Shown here: positions 26,368-35,389 of the stretch, one piece after another
How the letters are laid out: each line of letters starts with the position of its first letter
How positions within the stretch are numbered: the first letter of the stretch is position 1
Source: a bacterium
GTDB taxonomy: Bacteria; Bacteroidota; Rhodothermia; Balneolales; M1805
Length of the DNA: 57,603 nucleotides
Assembly (NCBI GenBank): GCA_006226965.1
Contig: SBGQ01000044.1
Location: 1 to 57,603 of the forward strand
Reading direction: 5' to 3'
Made by a program: the position numbers and the translations under genes
Notes under the pieces: model-generated
What the model was told of the DNA's origin: nothing
The model's database searches: none
What the model saw: only the letters and a program-made list of their open reading frames with translations

Positions 26368-27594
26368 TTATTTCTCCTCAACCTCAATGTATGTAATGAT
26401 AATTTTGGGTTTGTATACAGCAGAGGTACCGTTATAGATTAGTTTATTTCCAAAAAAACCATCGTTAACTCTAATTGTAGCATAAAAGGATTCATTTTCA
26501 GGTAATTCATAGCCTAATACGACACTGTTGATTAAACTTGTAATATTAACTTTAAATAATCCGTTGGATTCTAGTGAGCTAAAGCTGATGAAATTCCCAA
26601 CAATTTTAGACTCTAAGTCGATTGATGACGAGTTGTATATAATAAAGGAACTTGTACTATTGTCACGAAATTGAGCACTTCGAGCAGAATTGGTTAATAT
26701 AGTATCAGCGTAAAAATAAATTTCAGCTTTTGATAAATTTTTTACCCCAATTGTTTGACCGTTAATTCGTAAGCTATCATCGGATTGAACATCAAAATCA
26801 AACTTATAGAACTGTGAATTAAACGTATCAAGTACCGTGTGTTGAGAATTAGTATAATCGATTTGGTTAGCTTTACTTTGGAATATACCTACTTGGTTCA
26901 TCGTTACGTTGTAGGTTGTATCGGTTTCCAAGATTTGTAGTGATATTCCACTAGATTGGAGCGCTTTAATTGCTTGAGCATTCACCCCTTTCATGGCAAA
27001 ACCATAAATTGTGTTTTTATAAAGCGAGTCTCTTAAGCTAAGACTAGAATCGGTATTAGCCGTGTATTGGTAGAATATATTGCGGTAGGTTTGCGACCAT
27101 GCCAATGGTAAGTTAACATAAAAGGTGTCAACAGCAGCATCTACAGTAACACTTGATAAAACATTGGGGCTTGTGGTTAATTCTGTTGAATAGCTCAGTT
27201 CATTACCTCTCCAACGTTGAGTAATCTCATGAAGATTAAAATCAACATTTATTGTTGAATCTCCATAGGTGTCAGCAATAATGAATCGCAATCTCATTGC
27301 AGTTTCAGGCTTAATCGTATCTATGGTAGTTGTATAACCAAGCAGGGTGGGTAACATATATGCGGTTAAGTCAAAGTCACCAAATGCAGGATCTGAAATA
27401 ACGCCTACAGATAGATAGGTTAAATTTCCTGAATACTCATTACGATTAACAAGCTCGAAGTCTGTTAAGCCTAATGTGTCAACTTTGATAACTGATTGAA
27501 AGGGTAAATTATCGCCGCCAACAGGAAGTTGATTTTTACAACTTATACCTAATATCAATAAAATGGCGAAAATGAATAGGCGATTTGGCCTCAT
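26368..27594 (-). CDS. DUF4270-like lipoprotein
   Basis: The N-terminus has a lipobox ILGISC (Cys at about residue 19). The rest is rich in strands: VDTLGLTDFELVNRNEYSG, YLSVGVISDPAFGDFDLTAYM, and a C-terminal SFYATIRVNDGFFGNKL. The segment about a past state being saved in a regular series of strands and the size (408 residues) are like DUF4270 proteins. In Bacteroidota those genes often stand next to a short glycogen synthase and pantothenate genes; here the half-size glycogen synthase is immediately upstream, which supports the call. No function is established for the family. Confidence 0.6.
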   Translation of the reverse strand: MRPNRLFIFAILLILGISCKNQLPVGGDNLPFQSVIKVDTLGLTDFELVNRNEYSGNLTYLSVGVISDPAFGDFDLTAYMLPTLLGYTTTIDTIKPETAMRLRFIIADTYGDSTINVDFNLHEITQRWRGNELSYSTELTTSPNVLSSVTVDAAVDTFYVNLPLAWSQTYRNIFYQYTANTDSSLSLRDSLYKNTIYGFAMKGVNAQAIKALQSSGISLQILETDTTYNVTMNQVGIFQSKANQIDYTNSQHTVLDTFNSQFYKFDFDVQSDDSLRINGQTIGVKNLSKAEIYFYADTILTNSARSAQFRDNSTSSFIIYNSSSIDLESKIVGNFISFSSLESNGLFKVNITSLINSVVLGYELPENESFYATIRVNDGFFGNKLIYNGTSAVYKPKIIITYIEVEEK

Positions 27595-27614
27595 ATAGTT
27601 AATTAAGATAAATG

Positions 27615-28409
27615 TTAGTTGTCGCCGGCAATTTCTTTGTAAAAATCACTGAATTTTGATGATACATCAGCCGGAGCGCCCTGAATAACGACGGGTTCTT
27701 TACCAAATTGTTCAAAGATTGGATGAAATTCTTTGTCAACGTAATTACCAGTTACTACATAGTCAGCATATTTAACACCAGCTTTTACAAAATCTAGTTT
27801 ACCGTCAGTTAACAAGTCGCTTACGTCTAAGTCAGAAAGACCCATTAAATCCAAGATTTTTGTATCTAAGAATCCGTGATGCTCTGGTGTGTGTAGGTTG
27901 TAGATAACCTTTACGTTTTCGAAAAGTGGGTTATCTGCATATTTGGTTTTTAACAATAGAGGTAAAATTCCTGAAGCCCAGTCGTGGCAGTGAACAATAT
28001 CTGCATTCCAGTTCAAGCGTTTTACCGTTTCTAAAACGCCTTTGTTGTAAAGCGTTAAGCGTTCATCATTATCGGTAAAGAATTCATTTTTACCGTCGTG
28101 GAACATGAATTTGCGTTTGAAATACGTGTCGTTATCTAAAAAATACACCTGAAGTTTTGCATTAGGGATGCTTGCAACCTTAATGCGCATCGATTCAACA
28201 TTTTTTCCAACCTCAACTTCGATACCCGAGAGACGAATTACCTCATGTAACCTATTTCTTCTATCACTAATTGAACCATATTTAGGAAGTAAGATTCTAA
28301 TCTCGAAACCTTTATCCTGCAACGATGCAGGTAAAAAACGTAGCATATCTGCTGTGCTTGTCATTTTTGCGAAAGGGGAAATTTCAGCAGCAGCGTAAAG
28401 AACTTTCAT
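27615..28409 (-). CDS. Glycogen/starch synthase catalytic N-lobe, half-length (GT5-like)
   Basis: The 264 residues correspond only to the N-terminal lobe of glycogen synthase, which is normally about 480. Recognisable segments are MKVLYAAAEISPFAK, EIRILLPKYGSI, and IVHCHDWASGILPLLLK, with YNLHTPEHHGF after it. The Lys-x-Gly-Gly-Leu ADP-glucose motif near residue 15 is replaced by KMTSTAD, and the whole C-terminal donor-binding lobe is absent. The stop is clean and the next gene begins 20 bases later, so this is a stable short form and not a sequencing break. Short forms are known in Bacteroidota. Catalysis alone is doubtful; a regulatory or accessory role is possible. Confidence 0.75.
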   Translation of the reverse strand: MKVLYAAAEISPFAKMTSTADMLRFLPASLQDKGFEIRILLPKYGSISDRRNRLHEVIRLSGIEVEVGKNVESMRIKVASIPNAKLQVYFLDNDTYFKRKFMFHDGKNEFFTDNDERLTLYNKGVLETVKRLNWNADIVHCHDWASGILPLLLKTKYADNPLFENVKVIYNLHTPEHHGFLDTKILDLMGLSDLDVSDLLTDGKLDFVKAGVKYADYVVTGNYVDKEFHPIFEQFGKEPVVIQGAPADVSSKFSDFYKEIAGDN

Positions 28410-28466
28410 GTTTAATATTCTCGATTATGAGTTAAGGTGAACCGTGAGCGAACCCACAAAACAGAA

Positions 28467-28491
28467 GGAGGGAAAGTGTTCATTTCCCTCC
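28467..28491 (-). terminator. Hairpin upstream of the half-length glycogen synthase
   Basis: GGAGGGAAA (28467-28475) pairs perfectly with TTTCCCTCC (28483-28491) around a 7-base loop. On the minus strand it is followed by TTCTGTTTTGTGG, a poor T-tract. It lies within the 140-base gap between malQ and the glycogen synthase gene and could be a weak terminator or a leader structure. Confidence 0.5.
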
Positions 28492-28509
28492 AAAGCTTAT
28501 AAATAAGCT

Positions 28510-28532
28510 AAAGCCCTATAAAATAGGGCTTT
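28510..28532 (-). terminator. Hairpin after malQ
   Basis: AAAGCCCTAT and ATAGGGCTTT form a 10-base-pair stem with a 3-base loop, 18 bases after the malQ stop. The T-run is better on the plus strand (TTTTTGCTGTTTTTTT) than on the minus strand. A third palindrome, AGCTTAT-AA-ATAAGCT (28494-28509), adjoins it. Confidence 0.6.
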
Positions 28533-28549
28533 TTGCTGTTTTTTTAAAG

Positions 28550-30100
28550 TTAATTTGCGTCTTCGGCTTCCATTTCTACGATATTCGCATCGGGCGCCTG
28601 ATTTTTTATGTCTCGGTTCGATATGGCGATGAAATGTTTTAAAGAATTGGCATCCACATTTTTGAGCATTTCGGGTGTAAAGCGCCATTTCCAGTTACCT
28701 GAACTCGTTCCGGGATAGTTCATTCTATGAGCAGTTCCTAAATTCATGTAATCTTGAAGCGGGAAAATCGCCATTACAGCATTGGATAACATTCCTAAGC
28801 GAATTAGCTCCCAGTTGATAGTGTTTCCACTGCTTCTGGTGTATTCTCGTACACGATGCTTTTCAAGCTCCGTTCCTTGTGAATACCAACCGAGAGTTGT
28901 ATCGTTATCATGCGTTCCGGAATAAACCACACAATTCGATGTGTTGTAATTATGCGGTAAGAAACTATTTCCTGCATTATCAGCAAAAGCAAATTGCAGG
29001 ATTTTCATACCGGGGAAATTGTATTTATCACGCAAGGCTATAACTGATGTGGTTAGAACACCTAAGTCTTCAGCGATGATTGGGATATTGCCAAGTTCTT
29101 TTAATATGGTATCGAATAATTTAAAAGCAGGCCCTTTTACCCATCTGCCGTTAATAGCTGTTTTTTCGCTTGCTTTAATTTCCCAATAGGCATCAAAACC
29201 TCGGAAGTGATCTACGCGGATAGAATCGAATAGGTGGAACATTTGTTTGAAACGCTCAATCCACCAGCTAAAATTATCTTTTTCAAGAACTTTCCAGCGG
29301 TAAAGCGGGTTTCCCCAAAGCTGGCCTGTTTCAGAGAAATAATCCGGCGGTACTCCGGCAACTAATAAACGATTCCCGTTTTCGTCAACTTCAAAATATT
29401 CAGGATGTGACCAAACGTCTGATGAGTTGTGGTCAACAAAAATCGGAATATCACCAATAACCTGAATTCCGAGCCCATTAGCATAATTTTTAAGACTTAG
29501 CCACTGACTGAAAAACTCAAACTGTACCCAAAGGTGGAAATCAACCTCAGTCTTTAATTTTTTAGACCATTTTTTGATGCCGTCTTTTGTTCTTTTTCTG
29601 ATGTCTTCATCCCAAGTATTCCATGGTTGTTTTCCATGAAATTCAGAACAAGCCATGAAAAGAGCATAATCTTCAAGCCAATAGCTGTTTTGTTTTTTGA
29701 AAGCGGTAAATGCTTTTTTGTCCTCGGCAGTTTGTTTTTCGTAATACGAACTGGCTGCTTTTCTGAATAAACGGTCTTTTAGTTCAAATGAACGTTCATA
29801 GGTTACTTCAGTACTTAATGGAATACCGATGTGCTGAACATCAGCATATTCCAATAAACCTTTTTCGACTAAAATATCCGGACTAATTAAATAATGGTTT
29901 CCCGCAAAAGCAGAGTAACTGGCATAGGGCGAGTTACCATACCCGGTTGGGCCCAAAGGAAGGATTTGCCAAACAGATTGATCTGTTTCGGCTAAAAAAT
30001 GAAGAAACTGTCTTGCGCTACTACCTAAGTCACCAATTCCATATCGAGTTGGAAAAGATGTCGGATGTACCAAGGTTCCGGCGGAACGCTTAAAATTCAT
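28550..30100 (-). CDS. malQ: 4-alpha-glucanotransferase MalQ (GH77)
   Basis: MalQ (disproportionating enzyme) moves alpha-1,4-glucan segments between chains. The 516-residue protein follows the compact GH77 layout. Landmarks are RYGIGDLGSSARQFLHFLAE near the N-terminus, the SPYASYSAFAGN motif, IRVDHFRGFDAYWEI with the nucleophile Asp, IPIIAEDLGVL with the acid/base Glu, and SGTHDNDTTLGWY with the third carboxylate. The family's C-terminal part RMNYPGTSSGNWKWRF is present. It lies 19 bases after glgB on the same strand; together with glgP and the half glycogen synthase it makes up glycogen metabolism. Confidence 0.96.
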   Translation of the reverse strand: MNFKRSAGTLVHPTSFPTRYGIGDLGSSARQFLHFLAETDQSVWQILPLGPTGYGNSPYASYSAFAGNHYLISPDILVEKGLLEYADVQHIGIPLSTEVTYERSFELKDRLFRKAASSYYEKQTAEDKKAFTAFKKQNSYWLEDYALFMACSEFHGKQPWNTWDEDIRKRTKDGIKKWSKKLKTEVDFHLWVQFEFFSQWLSLKNYANGLGIQVIGDIPIFVDHNSSDVWSHPEYFEVDENGNRLLVAGVPPDYFSETGQLWGNPLYRWKVLEKDNFSWWIERFKQMFHLFDSIRVDHFRGFDAYWEIKASEKTAINGRWVKGPAFKLFDTILKELGNIPIIAEDLGVLTTSVIALRDKYNFPGMKILQFAFADNAGNSFLPHNYNTSNCVVYSGTHDNDTTLGWYSQGTELEKHRVREYTRSSGNTINWELIRLGMLSNAVMAIFPLQDYMNLGTAHRMNYPGTSSGNWKWRFTPEMLKNVDANSLKHFIAISNRDIKNQAPDANIVEMEAEDAN

Positions 30101-30119
30101 ACACTAATAATCTTTATTG

Positions 30120-32318
30120 TTAATTCTTTTTGAAGAACATACCGGCCAATGGAGGTACGGTTACATGGATATGATATGGATGCCCCTGCCACTCACCTTT
30201 TACGGCATATGCAGGGTCGGTTAGCACATGGCTACCGCCATATCGTTCATGGTCGCTGTTATAGATGGAAACGTATTCTCCGGGTTCCGGTACCCCAACT
30301 TTGTAATGTTTGTAAACAACGGGTGTGAAGTTAAAAAGACAAAGTACTTCATCTTCTTTTTCTTTGGAGTATCTCATAAATGAGATTACAGACTTTTCAG
30401 CGTCTGAAAAATCAATCCACTCAAATCCTTCCCAATCGTAATCAACTTCATACATAGCTGCTTCGTACTTGTAAAGGGTATTGAGGTCTTCAATCAGTTG
30501 TTTTATTCCTTTGTGTCGATCAAAATTCAAAAGTGGCCAGTCGAGTTCGGAGCCGAAATTCCATTCACCCCATTGCCCGAATTCGGTGCCCATAAATAAA
30601 AGTTTTTTTCCGGGATGCGCATACATATAGGAAAGCAGTAAGCGCAGATTGGCGGCTTTTTGCCAATCGTCTCCGGGCATTTTACTTATCATGGAACGTT
30701 TGCCATGTACAACCTCATCGTGTGAAAATGGCAGAACGAAGTTTTCAGTAAAAGCGTAAATCATCGAGAAAGTAAGCTGGTTTTGATGATAACGACGGAA
30801 AAGAGGGTCAACCTCGATGTATTTCAACGTGTCGTTCATCCAACCCATATTCCATTTGAAATCGAATCCTAAACCGCCAATATAGGTGGGGCGAGAAACC
30901 ATTGGCCAAGCTGTAGATTCTTCAGCCATCGTTACAGTTCCCGGAAATGTTTTATGGATAGCAATATTGAATTTTTTTAGGAATTCGATGGCTTCCAGAT
31001 TTTCTCTTCCGCCAAATTTATTCGGAACCCATTCCCCTTCTTTTCTGGAATAATCCAAATACAGCATAGACGCAACGGCATCTACTCGTAAACCATCAAT
31101 ATGATATTTATCTACCCAGAAAAGCGCATTTGAAATTAAAAAGTTTAAAATCTCAGCTCTGCCAAAATTGAAGATATTTGTTCCCCAATCTTTGTGCTCG
31201 CCTTGGCGCGGATCAGCGTGTTCATAAAGGTGTGTACCATCGAATAAACGCAATCCGTGGTCATCTTTTGTAAAGTGTGCAGGAACCCAATCTACGATGA
31301 CACCGATTCCGTGTTTATGACATTCATCAATAAAAAACATGAAATCGTGCGGTGAACCGAAACGAGATGTAGGTGCAAAATACCCTGTTACCTGATATCC
31401 CCAAGAAGGGTCATAAGGGTGTTCGGCTATCGGTAATAATTCGATATGGGTAAAGCCTAATTCTAGAACATAAGGAATGAGTTCGGCTGCAAGTTCACGA
31501 TAAGAAAGAAAGTCATTATCAGCAGTGCCTTTTCGTTTCCAAGAACCCAAGTGGACTTCATAGATTGAAATCGGTGCATCTAGAGCTTGTGTTTTTTCGC
31601 GATTGGCAACCCACTCGTCATCCGTCCATTTAAAACCGTCTAGTTTAGAAACAATGCTTGCTGTTTTCGGACGTAATTCAGATTCAAATGCGTAAGGGTC
31701 TGATTTCAGAAACGGAATGGATGAAAACGGCGTTGCAATTTCATATTTATACAAGGTGCCGGCTTCGAGACCGGGTATAAACATTTCCCACAAACCCTGA
31801 TCGTGGTATTTTCTCATGATGTGTAAGCGTCCGTCCCAATTATTAAACGGACCTACCACACTCACACGGCTTGCTGATGGAGCCCATACAACAAAAGTAA
31901 CACCTTTAACACCATCAACTTCAACGAGGTGTGAGCCCATGAAGCGATAAGCTTGCTCGTGATTGCCTTCACCCCAAATTTGCAAATCAAATTCTGTAAT
32001 TTGAGGTCCGAAAGCATAAGCATCGTGTTTTTCAATTACACTGTCATCATTTTGGGTGATTTTTAACGTGTACCCTTTTTTTATAGCGGTGTTTTTTACA
32101 GTGGCTTCAAATAAAGCTGAATCGTTAATTCTTGATGCTTGTACCGATTTGGTTTTTCCGCCGAATACAATTTCAACCTGTTTTACATACGGTTGAAAAA
32201 CACGGATTACGGAAGTTGTTTCGTCAACTTTGTGAGTACCTAACACGGAGAATGGATCGTTAAATCTTCCTTCTTCAAGTTGCGCAATAAGTTTTTCCTC
32301 TATCACGACCAAACCCAT
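30120..32318 (-). CDS. glgB: 1,4-alpha-glucan branching enzyme GlgB (GH13)
   Basis: GlgB makes the alpha-1,6 branches of glycogen. The 732-residue length and architecture are typical: an N-terminal CBM48-like module ([12 protein letters not shown]), a second CBM48 ([20 protein letters not shown] and [13 protein letters not shown]), the GH13 barrel with [20 protein letters not shown], the nucleophile Asp in [17 protein letters not shown], the acid/base Glu in TMAEESTAW, and the third Asp in [12 protein letters not shown], then a C-terminal beta domain. The presence of both CBM48 modules places it in the long-form bacterial group. The ATG at 32318 opens a malQ-containing unit. Confidence 0.97.
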   Translation of the reverse strand: MGLVVIEEKLIAQLEEGRFNDPFSVLGTHKVDETTSVIRVFQPYVKQVEIVFGGKTKSVQASRINDSALFEATVKNTAIKKGYTLKITQNDDSVIEKHDAYAFGPQITEFDLQIWGEGNHEQAYRFMGSHLVEVDGVKGVTFVVWAPSASRVSVVGPFNNWDGRLHIMRKYHDQGLWEMFIPGLEAGTLYKYEIATPFSSIPFLKSDPYAFESELRPKTASIVSKLDGFKWTDDEWVANREKTQALDAPISIYEVHLGSWKRKGTADNDFLSYRELAAELIPYVLELGFTHIELLPIAEHPYDPSWGYQVTGYFAPTSRFGSPHDFMFFIDECHKHGIGVIVDWVPAHFTKDDHGLRLFDGTHLYEHADPRQGEHKDWGTNIFNFGRAEILNFLISNALFWVDKYHIDGLRVDAVASMLYLDYSRKEGEWVPNKFGGRENLEAIEFLKKFNIAIHKTFPGTVTMAEESTAWPMVSRPTYIGGLGFDFKWNMGWMNDTLKYIEVDPLFRRYHQNQLTFSMIYAFTENFVLPFSHDEVVHGKRSMISKMPGDDWQKAANLRLLLSYMYAHPGKKLLFMGTEFGQWGEWNFGSELDWPLLNFDRHKGIKQLIEDLNTLYKYEAAMYEVDYDWEGFEWIDFSDAEKSVISFMRYSKEKEDEVLCLFNFTPVVYKHYKVGVPEPGEYVSIYNSDHERYGGSHVLTDPAYAVKGEWQGHPYHIHVTVPPLAGMFFKKN

Positions 32319-32426
32319 TATTTATAAATTATAGTTTACATTGAGCTCAAAATACACATTTTATTTATTTATAGAACACTTGGAAGAGGCGGAACAATTG
32401 AAGTTCATCGGAACCGCTTCCTTTAG

Positions 32427-32434
32427 TACCTTTG
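32427..32434 (+). promoter_or_regulatory. Bacteroidota-type -7 element before the LolC/E-like gene
   Basis: TACCTTTG fits TAnnTTTG and stands just four bases before the ATG at 32439. If used, transcription would begin at or next to the start codon and give a leaderless message. An upstream TTG at 32398 is a little too far for the ideal spacing. Confidence 0.4.
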
Positions 32435-32438
32435 GGTC

Positions 32439-33656
32439 ATGAACGTTGAACACTTAATTGCAAAGCGCTATTTATTTTCAAAGAAAAGTATATCACTAAT
32501 CTCTTCATTAACGTGGATTAGTATTGCAGGAATAACTATTGGTACAGCCTTATTAATAATTGTATTATCTGTGTTTAATGGATTTTATGATTTGATAAAA
32601 CAATTATTACTTTCAAACGACCCGCACATACGAATAGAGCATACACATGAGCGTTTTTTCGGAAATTATACCGCACTTATTCCCGAGGAATTAAAAGAAG
32701 ACATCGTTAGTATTGAATACTTTGTTGAAGGTAATTGTTTAGTTACTAGAGCAGGGCGAAAAGATTATGTTACCCGTGTTAAAGGCGTTTCATTACCGCT
32801 CAATGAAGATTTATACCCCGTAGTTAGCGGAGTCGCCGATTTAAATGTAAGAAACAAAGTGCCGGGAGTGCTGATAAGTGAAAGTCTGGCTCAAGAACTG
32901 CGATTATATCAGGACGATACCATTTCCTTATTAAGCGCCGATGGTATAAGAAGAAGTTTAACGCAATTTGGCGGTCCAAGAACCTTGGGTTTTCAAATTA
33001 ACGGAACTGTTTCTTTGCGAGAAATCGTATCAGAGCCATTAGCTATTGTTGATATCCGTGCTGCGCAACGCTTGTTTTATTTGCAGGATGAGGTTTCCGG
33101 TATTGATATCCGTTTTAAAAATGAAGAAATGGCCAATCACTATAAGCCGCTTTTTGAGAAAGCGCTGGGTGACTCATTTACCATTAAAACATGGTATGAT
33201 TTACAAAAGACTCTTTACGATGTAATGAGTATGGAAAAATGGGCTTCTTATGCAATCTTGATGATAATCGTATTGGTTGCCATTTTAAATATCGTTGGTT
33301 CATTAACCATGATTGTCATCCAAAAGAAAAAAGACATCGGCATTTTAATGGCTATGGGATTGAGCGAATCCAGAATCAGACAAACGTTTAGAAGACAAGG
33401 GTTTTTAATTGGTCTGATTGGATGCGGAATCGGAGGTTCGGCCGGAATACTAATTTCTCTTGTTCAAGAACACTTTGGTCTTGTAAAACTTGCCGGGTCG
33501 GAATCGTTCATTATTGATGCTTACCCAATTGCAGTCGAGTGGTTCGATGTAGGCTTTATTATTATTTCTTGTTTGATGCTTTGTGTAATGGCTGCTTGGT
33601 TCCCTGCAAATAAAGCATCAACAACACAAGTAGCTGATGCACTTCGTTACGAGTAG
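32439..33656 (+). CDS. LolC/LolE-family lipoprotein-releasing ABC transporter permease
   Basis: The 405-residue protein has the FtsX/MacB-like permease layout: a first transmembrane segment (about residues 22-50, including ISIAGITIGTALLIIVLSVFN), a periplasmic domain of about 200 residues, and three C-terminal membrane segments at about 265-395. The N-terminal IAKRYLFSKKSISLISSLTW and the phrase VRIEHTH-like DPHIRIE are usual for LolC/E. LolCDE moves outer-membrane lipoproteins out of the inner membrane, matching the many lipoproteins coded nearby. No ATPase (lolD) is adjacent. Bacteroidota usually encode one LolC/E-type permease, which may work as a homodimer. Confidence 0.85.
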   Translation: MNVEHLIAKRYLFSKKSISLISSLTWISIAGITIGTALLIIVLSVFNGFYDLIKQLLLSNDPHIRIEHTHERFFGNYTALIPEELKEDIVSIEYFVEGNCLVTRAGRKDYVTRVKGVSLPLNEDLYPVVSGVADLNVRNKVPGVLISESLAQELRLYQDDTISLLSADGIRRSLTQFGGPRTLGFQINGTVSLREIVSEPLAIVDIRAAQRLFYLQDEVSGIDIRFKNEEMANHYKPLFEKALGDSFTIKTWYDLQKTLYDVMSMEKWASYAILMIIVLVAILNIVGSLTMIVIQKKKDIGILMAMGLSESRIRQTFRRQGFLIGLIGCGIGGSAGILISLVQEHFGLVKLAGSESFIIDAYPIAVEWFDVGFIIISCLMLCVMAAWFPANKASTTQVADALRYE

Positions 33657-33657
33657 T

Positions 33658-35286
33658 CTATTCGTTATAAGAATCAGGTAAATCGTTTTCATAAAGCACG
33701 ACATCGCCTGTTTCGAGCAGTGGTTTTACCAATTCATTGGCTTCAAACAAAGATGAAACCACTTTCATGTTGTCCGGATTTCCCTCTGCATTTTTGTAGC
33801 CTAAAACCAATGGTTCAGAGCGTTTTTTACCAACGAAAACGGTGAGTTCCAAATCGGCTTTCCCAATAATTTCACCTAAAATCCGGTTTTCTTCAAATTC
33901 CTTATCTCCCAGCTCAACCATTCCCGGAGTAATGATAATGCGCTTACCGGTTTTAAATTGGGCTAAAATATCAACTGCATTTGCAGCGCCGACAGGATTT
34001 GAGTTAAAGGCATCATCAATAATTAATAAACCGCCTTGTTTTTTTAACTCTAAACGATGTTCTATCGGTTGCATTCGTTTGGCAGCCAATGCGATTGTTT
34101 CTAATCGTAGCCCAAGTTGATGAGCTAATGCCACAGATAAAATCATGTTTTGAACATTATGTTTGCCCAAAAGCGGCATTGAAATGCGTTGCGATGAACC
34201 ATCCGGCGCAATTGCAGTAAATAAGCACCCATTCTCATCATAAGAAATATCTTTAGCCTGATAGTCGCCTTCGTCTAAACCGGCTGTAATTATTTTTGCA
34301 TGTGTATGTGTTTTCATCGCCATCACAAACGGGTCGTTCGCATTTAGAATTACTGTACCTCCGTTTTTTTTGAAGCGCACGATTTCCGATTTGGTATCTG
34401 CAATGGCTTGTTGTGAGCCGAATGTTTCTAAATGAGCTTTGCCCACGTTGGTAACCACAGAAATATCAGGCGGAGCAATTTCACACAACTCCTGAATATT
34501 ACCCAAATAACGAGCGCCCATCTCAAGTACCAAAATTTGGTGATTTGGCAACAAATCGTTGTTTATCACTTTACAAATTCCCATTGGAGTATTAAAACTT
34601 CCGGGAGTTGCCAAAACGTGGAATCGCTCTTGCAATAAATCGCGAATCATAAATTTTGTACTGGTTTTTCCGTATGAACCTGTTATTCCGATTACTTGTA
34701 ATTGCGGTAGCTCTTTTAGTTTTGCTGATGCTTCTTTTTTAAACCCGTTTTGATAGTAATTCTCTAGCGGTTTCATTAAAAAGCCAGCTAAAAGAACCGC
34801 AAATGGAGCCAAAAATCCGCATACTACAATTCCGAAAATGGCGAAAGTTGGCTGTATAATTTCGGTTGGGATGGTGATAGATGAATAGATGCCCCAACTA
34901 AGTATCGGTAGAGAAACAATTATGGAGGTGATTGTTTGCCGAACCATTCTTGGAGTAAAGGTAATCGGCTTCTTTTGTTTTTGTCTGTACTTACTCGTTG
35001 AAAAAAACCAAAACAGAAGTGCGATTGATAGAACTAAAGAATGCGTTGTAAGTGTGAGGTATTTGTATCCGAGAATGTGTGCAATTAACAAGATGTAAAT
35101 AAAATAATACTCGGATGGTACAATACTTTTACTCCAGTTAATTTTAATCCAACTCCAGAATTCATTGGTTTTATACCCATTCAGTTGTGCCATGTGTAAG
35201 AAATAACTGTATCGGAAATACAGGTATCTAAAACTAATCAGGCAAGAAAAGATGAATAAGTAATCCAAGAACTGGAAGTATCGCAT
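33658..35286 (-). CDS. Membrane-anchored Mur ligase, MurF-like
   Basis: The C-terminal 350 residues are a Mur ligase. The P-loop ITGSYGKTS begins at residue 201, followed by VLEMGARYLGNI, VTNVGKAHLETFGS and IIDDAFNSNPVGA, all characteristic of MurF (UDP-MurNAc-tripeptide D-Ala-D-Ala ligase). The first 190 residues are not the usual UDP-binding domain but four or five membrane segments (about 5-24, 62-80, 82-96, 118-134, 146-170). The protein is therefore MurF-like with a membrane domain. Whether it is the cell's only MurF or a relative acting on another substrate is open. The end is one base from the stop of the permease gene. Confidence 0.8.
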   Translation of the reverse strand: MRYFQFLDYLFIFSCLISFRYLYFRYSYFLHMAQLNGYKTNEFWSWIKINWSKSIVPSEYYFIYILLIAHILGYKYLTLTTHSLVLSIALLFWFFSTSKYRQKQKKPITFTPRMVRQTITSIIVSLPILSWGIYSSITIPTEIIQPTFAIFGIVVCGFLAPFAVLLAGFLMKPLENYYQNGFKKEASAKLKELPQLQVIGITGSYGKTSTKFMIRDLLQERFHVLATPGSFNTPMGICKVINNDLLPNHQILVLEMGARYLGNIQELCEIAPPDISVVTNVGKAHLETFGSQQAIADTKSEIVRFKKNGGTVILNANDPFVMAMKTHTHAKIITAGLDEGDYQAKDISYDENGCLFTAIAPDGSSQRISMPLLGKHNVQNMILSVALAHQLGLRLETIALAAKRMQPIEHRLELKKQGGLLIIDDAFNSNPVGAANAVDILAQFKTGKRIIITPGMVELGDKEFEENRILGEIIGKADLELTVFVGKKRSEPLVLGYKNAEGNPDNMKVVSSLFEANELVKPLLETGDVVLYENDLPDSYNE

Positions 35287-35320
35287 AGTGCAATAGTTAG
35301 TGGGTTTCGGGTAAAAGATT

Positions 35321-35353
35321 CGCCTAAGATAGTAACTTATGGTATCTTAGGCG
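35321..35353. promoter_or_regulatory. Perfect 11-bp inverted repeat in the divergent spacer
   Basis: CGCCTAAGATA (35321-35331) and TATCTTAGGCG (35343-35353) form a perfect inverted repeat with an 11-base centre, midway between the divergent MurF-like and nucleotidyltransferase genes. The two half-sites are 22 bases centre to centre, about two helical turns, as for a dimeric regulator. A hairpin in the leader RNA is the alternative. No T-run follows. Confidence 0.55.
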
Positions 35354-35389
35354 CCGCCAAGTTAAATCAAAATCAATTGGGTATTAATC

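Noticed and set aside
27615-28409. Frameshifted glgA pseudogene
   Set aside because: No remnant of the C-terminal lobe lies downstream in any frame; the next gene begins 20 bases later, and short forms are known in Bacteroidota.
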